From positions 6,709,490 to 6,773,489 of the forward strand of contig NW_024043372.1 of assembly GCF_014851395.1 (NCBI RefSeq): 64,000 bases of DNA. Reading direction: 5' to 3'. Position numbers and translations under genes: made by a program. Within the stretch, counting starts at the first letter, position 1; the number at the start of each line of letters is the position of its first letter. Positions 9,559 through 52,690 of this stretch are shown here, in pieces. The DNA comes from Micropterus salmoides. Its lineage: Eukaryota > Chordata > Actinopteri > Centrarchiformes > Centrarchidae. Below the pieces are notes generated by a model. That model ran no database searches. It was not told the origin of the DNA and was given only the letters and a program-made list of their open reading frames with translations.

Positions 9559-12540
9559 CTGTCAAGCTGCCATTCAGTTAACTTCTCTGTCAGCCACAAA
9601 CTCAGTCATATACCTTTTTCAAAACCGTGCTGAGTTTTTATTATGTAACCAACATTGTAATCAAACAGAGTGCACGTCAAAAGTAATAATTTAGCAGCAA
9701 TGACTACGGGTCTCTTAAAACACTTCTGGAATTCTCTGAACCCTTCACAGAGGCTATGTCAAATTATTTACATACATGTTGTTGCTGCTGTTGTTTCAGA
9801 ACCATGGACAGTGCAGAGAGAGGGAGATAGAACTGCAACTTGCAAATAGCTGTTTCTATGCGCCTGCGATTTTGACAACCATTAATAAATTAAAATAATA
9901 TTTAGTACTCTGCTAGTGCTACATTCTTATGCAAGTGATCTGTTCTTTGATTTTGAAACAGAAGGCATAGGGCTTCTATCCAAATAGCGTTTTGCTTTCT
10001 CACCACAAAAACGCTTCATCCCAGTGCTCCCCAATTCCCTTACAGCTGTTGAGACCAAACCTACGCCTTTGGTTACAGCCTGGTTACAGCTGCTCTAAGA
10101 ATTTAAGCATATCCTAATTTATGCTCTCCATAAAACCTTGTATACAGTAATATCTAGATGCAATAGTAAATATCAAAGTGCCACATTGACTTAACTTTAA
10201 ACCCCTCTTTATGTGTCCACTAAAAAAACCCTTTTATTCATTTAATTTATTCATGTGTTGCTATACCATATATATATATATACAGATTGTTATATCTCTG
10301 TTCATTTGAAGTCATCTTGCCATTCAGTGCTCTTTTGGTCTTATGTTTAAAGAAACAATGTATAAGTAGTAAGTAAATATTTTATGCAGAAACAAACACT
10401 TACCACTCAAACTATGTTATTCGAGATGTGGCAAACCTTGTCCCTTTCTCCTTATTTTGTTCCCTGTTAAATGCAGTATAGAAATTAGATTTAAAAGTTA
10501 TAAACAGCAAAGTTAACAATTTCCACCTTTGCATCTACAGAAACAAAACCAAGATACAATAGAAAAAACAAAGCAGAATAAAAGATGAACTAAAACAGAG
10601 GATTGTGATAACTGATACGTGGAAAATCACATAGCCACAGCACACACAACACATTTCACAGTACACTCGTAAATCACTGCCAATCTGTGGTGAATAGCTT
10701 GTCAGAAATGTATTTTTAATGTAGGAGTGAGAGCAGAAGAGGCATGGGTGGCCTACATTAGCATCTAGAGGGAGAGGGCTCTTTCTGTCACTCGTCTTAA
10801 CTTGGCTGGCAGGAAGTTGCTGTGTGGCTGTCAAACAAGCGTCACTTGGATGCGGATTCAGGCGGTTTCCCGTCAACCAATTTCTAGTCACCACTGGCTG
10901 ATATATTTTTTTTATGATTTTAATACTCAAACTTTGATCACCTCTGCCAGGGTGAACCGAGTTTCTACTCTTTGATACTTTTTGTGGTTGGGGTGGTATT
11001 GAACTTTGATCCCAGCGGGCTGCCATAGCAGACAAAGCTTTTGAAAAGCTATTGTAGCCTGTCATTCGTTGAATTTTATATTCCCAGAACTTGCTCCGCC
11101 TCCCTTCTGCCTCTGGACTGCTGAGTGAGCAGCCTGATTAAGTGATTGAGGCCTTTGTCAGTGATTAACAGCCCGGGTATTTATGACGCTAGATTATCGT
11201 TGGTCTACTGCTCATCACTCTTTTTTCCTTTTCCATCTCTCTTTTGTGTATATTTATGTCAGTGAGAACAATACTAGGGCCTGGTCATTTTGGCCTATAT
11301 TTAGTCGTCATCTCACTCTGTCTTTTTCTTTCTCACTTCTGTTTGCTTATCACTCTGAGAACAATAAAGGCACCACGGGCACGAAATATCATCGGACTAT
11401 TGTCTGTTGCTATTTCTTTCTCCGGTTAGATTATCTAGCTGGGAATAATAGAAAAATGGGACGAGGAAAACACCAAAGATCCCATTACCATTTGTGTTTT
11501 TATGTATGTATGCATAGGTATTCATGTCTACATCTGCATGCATGTAATTTATTGGTAGATTTTTGCATGTACATACATCTTTGGATTGGTATGTCATTGT
11601 ATGTATGTGTGTGTGTGTTTTTGTATTGGAATTAATGTGTGTGTCTGTGTTTGCCTTTCTATTCGTAGTGACCCAGAATGTCTTGGCATTTTAAAGCCGG
11701 GAAGCAAGAGAACAACTTGTCCCAAATGGAAACATCTAAAAACAGAAATGCTGGAACTTAAAACAATAGGTGCCTACTAAGTTACAGGGCGAGGCATGAG
11801 GTGCAAGGATGCATGCAATGGGGGGAGAACATGAGAGGGAAGTTTTATTGAGGTTTTATATATTACACCTATAACAAAGTGTCATTAAATGTCTCCCTGT
11901 CATGAATTCACATTGGGACGTTCTTTTTTTACTGGGTTACACGGCAGGATTGCAGGTGTCAAGGTGCAAAGAGATAGAAATGATTATATGCTTTGCATTT
12001 TGAGCCTTGATACAGTCAGTAGAGAGTTTGAGGGTAGGACTGGAGATCCCAAATATGTTTTGTATATCTTCTTTTCTATGGATTACAGTGCAGGGTAGAT
12101 GTTGTAAAATCATCTCTATTTAATTTATTTGTAACAGATTTTTAAAAGAACAACAAAAGGCCGGTTCTCTTGCCAGAGTACAATGCAAGCCCGTTGGCCC
12201 CCTTATGAGTTGGATCATAGCCTGAAATCCTCCAGCCCTGTTGGCAGGCCATCAGTCACACTCACTTATTTTAGAGCATCAGCTCAGGGAATGAAGCACC
12301 TAAATATGTTTTCTGTCTGTCTGACAACTACAGGGGCGACTCAAATCTCAAGTGTAGTGGCGTCAAATGAGAGGAAGCATACTGAATGGTGGTCCTCCCT
12401 TTCCAACTCATAATGGAGACCATTTTGGGGCTGGTTAATGCAATTTAAGACAAAACACATTTAAATAGGATCACTTTCATCTCATGAACATATTTTTACA
12501 AGCAGGCCTAAAAAGAAAAACAAGAAGAAGCTTATTATCA

Positions 12541-13030
12541 TTACATTTACATTACATTTACTCATTTGGCAGACGCTTACAGAGCATCAACTACAGATCT
12601 ACAACTGACATTACATACTAGTAAGAGCAGCAATAAATACTAGTAAGAGCTCACAGTAGATATCACATCAATGGGTGTGATGTATGTGTAAACATACATG
12701 TGGGCACAAAGTATGAGGGTTGGAACATATTATCATTATTAAAAGTGTATGGGGAAGGTCATTACGTGCCAGTTTTAGTAATAAATACAATTTCCACTTC
12801 AAGCAATGAGTGCTCAGTGCACAACAGAGCAAAGGAAACAATGGTTATATCAGATAGAGCCAAGACAGAAAAGATTAAACGAAAAAAAAATCCAGATGCT
12901 CAAAACTGTAGTGTAGATGAAATAGATAATATTTTACAGTCCCAGCACCTGGACAACAGAAAGTTACAGATAGTAAGCCAACTTCATTTACTGTATACTG
13001 CTTTAATCTGCTTTGGATGAGAGCATCTAC
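12541..13030 (+). repeat. Dispersed repeat of the CATTTACTCATTTGGCAGACG family
   Basis: It opens TTACATTTACTCATTTGGCA followed by GACGCTTACAGAGCATCAAC, a family common in teleosts. Near 13007-13035 it closes with CTTTGGATGAGAGCATCTAC. An inverted fragment is at 26183-26265. Related leads occur at 13558, 16200 and 62393. The 48 bp at 12681-12728 is repeated almost exactly at 13427-13474. Confidence 0.6.
12681..12728 (+). repeat. 48-bp direct repeat, copy 1
   Basis: TGTATGTGTAAACATACATG, then TGGGCACAAAGTATGAGG and a short tail, match 13427-13474 at all but about one position. Sequences on both sides of the two copies differ. Confidence 0.85.
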
Positions 13031-13426
13031 TAAAGGCTTAAAAAGTAGAGAGGTAGTAAACAGTTTTACTCAAGAGAATGGTAGCAAAATAAAACAGCGC
13101 AGAAATAACGAACACGGCACAAAATTTAGTTCCTATTTGGGATAGTGAGGAATGAAGCTTCTGCATATTTTGTAATAAAACAAACAGGAGCATAGAAAAT
13201 AAAACATGGAAAATGACAACAATGAATTGAAATAGCATTTCTACAGCACCGATCCCACGACAGCATCTCATAAACACTGTTCATTCCCGTAAAACTTGGC
13301 TGGAGCTAAAAATGTTGAGCTCAAATACTCACTGCAGCTGTAATGTGTTTGATGAAGAGGGCTTCTAGGTTAAATGTACAGCTTCTAATTCTCACCAGTA
13401 TCAGTCTCCTGCATGGACAAACACAT

Positions 13427-13474
13427 TGTATGTGTAAACATACATGTGGGCACAAAGTATGAGGGGTGGAACAT
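13427..13474 (+). repeat. 48-bp direct repeat, copy 2
   Basis: Near-identical to 12681-12728, 746 bp downstream in the same orientation. The only difference I see is GGGTTGG in copy 1 versus GGGGTGG here. Confidence 0.85.
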
Positions 13475-13557
13475 GTCAATATTTATGCACACCAGTACCT
13501 TAAACACCTCACTAGCGCCTGATAAGACCTCTCTGATCTGACCAACCTTTGAGACTA

Positions 13558-14575
13558 CCTTACATTACATTTACATTTTACTCATTTAGCTGAAGCTTTT
13601 ATCCAAAGTGACAATTGCTATACCATAAAACTTCAGTTAATAGCCGAGTCCCAAATAGCCACCTATCTCCTTTATTGGCCTGGTGTGGGAACGCATTTTG
13701 ACAAATAAACGCCTGCCTTTATTAAATGCCTGGTCTAGATTTTATAGAAGTTCTTTGGATATATAAAACCTCTAAACCCCGCGGGGTCGCCCGCTTTAGC
13801 TGCTTCTAAGCATATGTTTAAACATATGGTCAATATGGACATGCTGAACATCGTTAGATAAGTTACATTCTCCACAATACCACTGTTAAGTTCATTTAAC
13901 GGAAACAACAAGACCCTAAGTCTAATTCTTCTAGATTTACTGGTGTAACCTGCATGGCTACAAGAGAGTAACGTGCTGACTCACGTTAACTTTGAAGTCT
14001 GTAAGGGTCCACCGATCAAAAGAATCAAAACAGCTTTTCATAAAAATTAATCCAAGTTGTGAATCCTTTCATGCGAAGTCCATCGCTCTCTGTCTGCTAA
14101 CTTCTGCCACACTTCTCTCATCCTGCACCGTGTTGTTGTTTTCGTTACGTTGCTGCCTTCAAAATAAAAGCGCATGAGCCGTCTGTCGGAGCTAGACAAA
14201 ATGAATGACGTGTATTGGATATTATTTAATAGTTTTTACACAAATATTATTCTGTTTGAAATAAATAAACTGTTTCATAGTAGTTTCAGTTTTGTGCAAA
14301 AAGAATTAAAGGCCTGTCCCATATGGACGCCTGTCCCAAATAAAGGCAGAGTCAATTCAGTGATTTTAGCAAATAAAAGCCTGGGCTATTAAAGTTTTAC
14401 GGTATATTGTATGTCAGAGGTCACCCACCTCTGGAGCAACTAGGGGTTAACTGTCTTGCTCTGGGACACATTGGTGGATGCGTCACAGTGGGAATCACAA
14501 GGGTAATCGAACCCGGATCTCTCACAACAAAGGCATGTGTCTTTTGCATTGCGCCATCGCAACCCCTTTTGGGGG
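13558..14575 (+). repeat. Dispersed repeat split by a later insertion
   Basis: The left part (13558-13622) reads CATTTAGCTGAAGCTTTTAT, CCAAAGTGACAATTGC. The right part (14403-14575) reads CTCTGGAGCAACTAGGGGTT, then GTCTTGCTCTGGGACA and ends near GCATTGCGCCATCGCAACCC. The two parts are contiguous in the related copy at 62393-62590, so the 780 bp between them were inserted later. Confidence 0.8.
13623..14402. mobile_element. 780-bp non-autonomous DNA transposon, nested
   Basis: The left end CCATAAAACTTCAGTTAATA is matched in inverted orientation by the right end, which reads CCGTAAAACTTTAATAGCCC on the other strand. TATA lies on both sides (13619-13622 and 14403-14406), suggesting a TA or TATA target duplication. 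Subterminal words such as AAATAAACGCCTGCC and AAATAAAGGCAGAG repeat near each end. There is no transposase frame. The superfamily is not clear: the duplication is too short for hAT. Confidence 0.75.
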
Positions 14576-15689
14576 TTTTGTGGTTACACCTGAAATTTCC
14601 AAAGTTTTCCACAGGCATTATGGATATGTATAAATAATTGACAATACACCCAAATCCACAATAATGATGTGTGATTTTTCCAAATTTTATTACAAACAAT
14701 TTTACTCTTTTTTTTGTGTGTTTTTTAAGTTTAAACTTATTCTTATAATTTTTCTCGGCTAAAAAGTGTTTGTGAAGCACAAAATCTTAAAACTTGGAAA
14801 CAGAAAATTTTCGCAGGTGGGCTGCAAATTTCTTCCACTACTCAGGCACATATAATGGCACCCACCGACTGTAATAATGAAGTTACCACAAAAAAGGCTT
14901 TGAGTCCAAATTCTTTCATAATTTTAATCTGTTAAATCATCTGCATGTAGTCTTCTCTGGAAATGTCAAATATAGCATTTTTCACAACCCGCTTGGATCC
15001 CAATCACTGTCGCTTGGACTATAATTTTCTTTTCTTTGTCCCCCTTCTCTCTCTAAATGTTTCTTCTCTTTATATTCCTTCCTTTTCTACCTTTATCCTC
15101 AATTCACCTCCCTCCCTTTCGTCCTACATCCTTCACACTAATTCAATCACACACATTCTCACACCTACACATTCCCTCCAGTGAGTTATCCCCCACAGAC
15201 GCACACTCTATTACCCAAGATGCACTGCCCTGCTGCGCGCCTGCCTTTTCATTGGCCAATAAAACAACCTGAGCTTTATGACTCTACCAACTCCAAGTAC
15301 ATCAACTATAGTGGGAGAGAAAGGAGGGGTGACACCAAGGGAGAGGGGGTGGAGAGAGTACACTTGGGGTTTATGACCCAAACTCCTTCTTTTGAAAGAC
15401 AGAACGAGAAAGACAATGGGTGAGTAGATCAAGTGTGAAGAGAGAGAGAGAGAGAGATGAAAAGAAAATTAAGGAAATAGTGGAGAAATAGAGAAGGGTG
15501 TACAGAAAATACTTAACTCAATGGAAAAAGTGATAAAACAGAAAAAGAGAATCTATCACGTAACATGGAAAGAGAGGGAAGAGAGAGTGCGGGTGGGTAA
15601 GATGATTGCAAGGAGAGAGAGATAGTCAAGCCCATAAAAATATAGACAGCCATTCATGACTTATAAAATAACAGCCATTGATGTGCAAA

Positions 15690-15738
15690 CCAAACTGCAG
15701 CGTAGATGAAATAGATGATATTTTATTGTTCCAGCCCC
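15690..15738 (+). repeat. Short dispersed repeat related to 12901-12948
   Basis: GTAGATGAAATAGATGATAT followed by TTTATTGTTCCAGCCCC parallels GTAGATGAAATAGATAATAT, TTTACAGTCCCAGCACC at 12913-12948. The preceding bases (CAAACTGCAGC versus AAAACTGTAGT) also align. Confidence 0.6.
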
Positions 15739-18114
15739 TAAGTCCCAGTCAGTATAAATAGCTATTGATTTAACATGTTTTATTCAGCCAGCCAGGCAAA
15801 CATGGAGGCCTGGGAGACATCAGCTGCTTGTCGAAGGCAAGGCTGCTGCTCTGTGGAGGGCTTTCTGCTGCATTTTATACTGCTTTCTTCTATTGGCCAA
15901 AGGTTTCGTCCCAAGTTCCTCGATCTGAGTGGCGTTTTGTTGTCTGTGTGTTGTACCAGGGGATTTAAGTGCCAGGAAAGTGGGGACCATTGTTTTACTT
16001 TTCTAGTTCACTGGCAATGAAACAATTCAAACACTTAGACATGGGACCCTCAAGTGATATTCACTACAAAAGTGAGACATTAGCGCAATGTAAGCATCCA
16101 ACCATTCAATTTACACAAAGTCTGACCACCACCATCATCAGAAATAGCTGCCCATACAGCAGCACATGAATATACAGTGGTTGCACAAATTGTCAGAAGT
16201 TACATTGCATCATATTCATTTTTACAGGTGTTTTTTTCATCCAAAGCTTACCCTTATCCAGGCACTGGAGCGATTTAGAGGTCCACATCTTTCTCAAGGA
16301 CCACTTGAGCTACAGCCGAAATGTTTGAAGTTTGCACCATGAGAATGAAGAAAACATTGTTTTATTTATTTAATGTTATTTGTCCCACCCACCTTAGCTC
16401 TTTAGTGAATCTGGGGGCTTTGATCAATCATTATAAATTTAGTCCTCTAACAAGAGAGTCATATATTAGAAGTAAAAACTCTCCTGCGCAAGACATACCC
16501 AAAAAAGCAGTTAAGTTTATGGGCATCAGGAGATACAGTAGACATCTACTATACAGTAGTAGTAGTAGTGGTAGTATAGAAGACTTCTAATGTATCTGAA
16601 AGCAGTTCAATGAAAATGGAAAACCTAATGGAATAAATTGAACTCAAAGCCAACCATAGTCTGGATTGATGCTCAGTGAGCTGTTTCTTCATGTGCTTCT
16701 AACTGGTATGACTATCGTGAAACATATTACATCAAAGAGCACAGACACAGTCAAACTCACTTCACCCCAGAGTCAGATAAAAAAAAATAAATCACACAAA
16801 CTAGAATCAATAGTTTTTGGATTGACAAAAAAACATAAAGTAGCATTTGTGACATCACACATCCATGCCTGGAATTTGTGTTGACTGCACACTATGATCC
16901 CTTCAGGTATTTGGAGAAGAATAGTCTTTGTACTGTGTTTCAATCAGGTTTGCTTTCTTTATTTGTATCTCATTACTTCACCATCAACATTTCCATTCTC
17001 TCTCCCTTCCTCTCTCTAACACACATATGCACATAGTCACACATTCACACATCACCGCTCCAGCCTGCAGGCCTAGTCGAAGTGAGGCTAGCAGCTGTCA
17101 GTGCTTTTGATTCGAGTCCGCTAATGGAGCGACAAGGGCTGCCTGACGTCTACGAGTGTGGAGTGCTGAGATCTTCCTCCCACTGTCTCACCCCACAAAC
17201 TCACACACTTACACACGCACATCACCTCTAGCCTCCACAGTACCCATTTTATACAAATATCCATCTACACCAGTTGTTATCACTCTATTTCTTTTTGCTC
17301 TCTTGCTCTCTCTCCTCATTCCATCTTGTCAAGTTTCGCTCATAGCTTCAGTTCGGCTCTGGCTCTCTAATGCTCTTTTTCTTTTGTTCATTCTCATGTA
17401 TTCATTTTTCTCTTTTACTTTGACTTTCTCTATTTTTATCCCTCTCCATTACTATTCATTATACTATTTTTATCACAACAGTCTTATTTTTTTACCAAAG
17501 CATATGATAAAACTGAATATGAGCTACTCTCAGTCTTTCCTTATCTCAATTTCAGTTATTTATTGGCATGCAAATTGAGAACAATAATGCCAAATGTCAA
17601 GCCATTTAAAGATAATCATAAAGATAATCACTATCTGGTATCCGTCTTGTATCTTTGTGTGCTTGTGCAAGCATCTTTGTGTGTATCTGAACCTGGAAAA
17701 CATTAATTTATTAAGCTCAGTATTTTTTTTTCACTCCTACTCCTACTGCCTCACTTTAACTCTCTCTAGCGCAGTCTGTGTTCTGTGTGAATTTATTTCA
17801 AAGCCGCTTTAATCCAGAAAGAGGAAAGGAAGTGCCCGTTGTTTGTAATCCATCGGTATATATTTTGGTGTCACTGGGTCGATCTGCAGCCTCCTCCGCT
17901 ATCTGATCCAGCTCACTAGATTTAAAGAACCTTAAGCCAGGCTACAGGATTTTGGGGCTAATTTGTTGGGGCCAGATTGTATTGTATTTTTAAACACATG
18001 ATAATAAAATTGAACATTGAACCTGAGATTGAACCTTGACTGTTATCCCCTATTCATCCCTCCCGACAATCTGAGGACATATCTGGTCTGAGACCTGAGA
18101 CTGGGTCGTCAGTG

Positions 18115-18352
18115 CACATGTGTAGGCGTAGCGTGTGTGTGGTGGCGGAAGTGGAAAACTTGCTGAAGAGACAGAGCGCCGGCTTCACTTGTGTTGTGCC
18201 GAGTTGTTAACACCTCGCGGGACATTTGGATAATTTATCACCGTTGATGAACCACACAAAGAATATTTTATAGTTTTCAAATAGCCAGCTACTTGGAATA
18301 AACCCGCGAGGAAACGCAACATGCATGTAGTTGTCGGCAGCACGGCCGTTGA
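18115..18352 (+). repeat. Dispersed repeat fragment, copy B
   Basis: Inverted relative to 5171-5403. It shares AACACCTCGCGGGACAT, ATAATTTATCACCGTTGATG, AACCACACAAAGAATATT and CATGCATGTAGTTGTCGGCA. The adjacent GC-richer DNA to about 18540 may belong to the same element. Confidence 0.7.
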
Positions 18353-19619
18353 CAGGTGAATGACAGACGAGAGAGAGAGAAAAGGGTCTTCAAAAAGCCT
18401 CAGTTTAGCTGGAAATTTACAGTGTAAGTTGAATGAATAGAGACCGCAGCTCTGCAGCTTGTCAAGATTAAAGCGGAGCTACCGTGTGTAACACCCACAA
18501 ACCTGGGGCCGTCACAAAAGAGACGGTGACGGTGTTGCCAAGCAATGGTAAACATTCAAGCAATTGATGCTAACATTAGTGAGCATACTACTATTGACAG
18601 ATATGTGTCTATCAGTCGAAAATGGTTGAGAAGACGTGTTGACCGTGTTTCCTAAACCATTTTTTCACCCACACTCATGCTCATCTGCTTTTGCAACCCA
18701 ATTTCAAAATCATTTAGGTTTAAAACTACTGTAGTCTGAGCCCAGTTTTAGTGGGCAGACAAGATTGGAGTGTGGCAGGAAACACGGGCAGAAGGGAAAT
18801 AAGCATCATATGCAACAAAGCTCCCCAGCTGAATCCAAACTGTAGAGTTGATGGTGATATTGTACCTATCTTAGACCATTGGTCCATTATGAGAGCTCTC
18901 TATATATTTTTTTTTTTCACACACTCAGTGTATCTGTTTCCTGCTCATTTGTTCTATCTTTGAATGCATATATCTTCTTTGTACTCATGCTTTATGTTTA
19001 AAAGTTGAATATGCATACCTAATTTGTCTGTTGATGATGCAAGATATCCCAGCAGATAACAAACAGTTTTGGACATGATTTGGCCCACAGGGCTCTCTCA
19101 GTTCTATCATTTCCTGAATTTGATGGGGATGTGAGAATGACATTTAGTTATTAGATATTTACTCTTTTTGTAGCAATAGCTAAGCTCCACTCTGATGGGA
19201 AAGTTTTCCACTGGGACTTCCTAGTTGGCAGTCAGAGAAACAGTGTTGCCTCACATGCTGTTTTGTCAAGAAATCAAACCCAGAAGACAAATGACAGGAA
19301 ACATGAAGAATTCCATGTGAACATTTGTGTTGGTGGAGTTCCTTCTGGTTCATTCATGTGTTCTGTCTTTTCAATGGATTCTGTCTCTTTTGATTATTCT
19401 TCTTCTCTACCTCACCCAGTCATTCTTACCTTGCTTCCACAATATATAAATAGTGTTTTCTTTTCTCACTTCGACTTCGACACAGACACACACATACTTC
19501 GTGATGTGCTGAAATGCACTTGGGGTTGAACTACTATTAATTTGTTTTTTTCCCAGCAGTCAATACACTTTTGTATTGACTGTCATTCACATTGACAGCT
19601 GTCCTCCAATGTCTGTGTG

Positions 19620-19622
<3 letters not shown>

Positions 19623-19656
<34 letters not shown>
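19623..19656 (+). repeat. (GT)17 microsatellite
   Basis: Uninterrupted GT run about 740 bp upstream of the first recognised exon. Confidence 0.95.
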
Positions 19657-19658
<2 letters not shown>

Positions 19659-20391
19659 ATGTGGGCAGTCAATGACAGTGGAAACTTGCCAATAGCAACA
19701 TTACGACAGGCATTGACAGTTGAACTATTTAAGTGCTTTTGTTAGTTTAGTGGCCATGGGTCAATTTGCTCAATTTGTTCCAGTCTCAGAGAGGAGATCA
19801 TGTGGAGAAACACAGACCTGCTGTAAAGAGACATCACTTCAACTCCAAAATTGATTTGTATGAAGTTTAACAGACGATTTAATAACATATGGTTGAATTT
19901 TTGGACTTGCTCTGATGTGACAGTTGAGGTGGTTTTGCGGTTAAACTCTGAAACTTGTTTTGGACTAAAAATAGAGGAAAAAAGAACATTGACGTACAGT
20001 TGCGAGGAACAACTAAAATCTCAGTAACAAAAATCTGGTTTCTTCATAACAGGTGGCTTTAGTCCTTTACAGACAAAATAAGAGCATTTTACATTCTTAA
20101 TTTCCCAGAGATTTGGAAAGAGAGTAACAAAACACACTTAAATTAAACAAACAATATCCAAACTGAACTTTACAACCGTGTAATAGGGAGGAAAGGGAAC
20201 AGAGTAATAATCAGAGAAAAAACTTGAGATTGAAGGTGTAAATTTTGGAGACAAGAAAACTCTGAGATTCTATGAGAATAAAATGGTAAATTCAGGGATT
20301 TAGAGATTAGCCGAGATTAATATATCCAAACTAACACACATTGAATAGAGTAAAGCTAAAATGTGTAAAACTGTCCCCTGACTGCCTCCAG

Positions 20392-52690
<32,299 letters not shown>

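Larger units (their letters stand above)
7188..12540. other. Noncoding stretch with few repeats
   Basis: No recognisable coding exon. Contents: (TATG) remnants to 7203, a degraded GCTGGGTT-type repeat at 9041-9185, (CA)15 at 9527-9556, a short (AT)n at 10267-10281, and a stretch at 11090-11190 with AAGTGATTGAGGCC and AGTGATTAACAGC that looks regulatory rather than repetitive. The open frames at 10535-11065 (minus) and 11183-11635 (plus) have no protein-like pattern. Confidence 0.5.
14576..20391. other. Noncoding stretch before the first recognised exon
   Basis: No protein-like exon found. Contents: pyrimidine-rich DNA at 15000-15180 and 17270-17460, a short AG-rich run near 15439-15457, a degraded repeat at 16200-16315 (TTCATCCAAAGCTTACCCTT), a dispersed repeat at 18115-18352, and (GT)17 at 19623-19656. 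This should be the 3' part of the intron preceding the exon at 20392. Confidence 0.5.

Noticed and set aside
10535..11065. 176-codon minus-strand open frame
   Set aside because: No recognised domain, mixed low-complexity C-terminus and no splice or promoter support. Probably chance.
11183..11635. 150-codon plus-strand open frame
   Set aside because: Cys/Tyr/Phe-rich translation of TG-rich intron DNA with no family resemblance.
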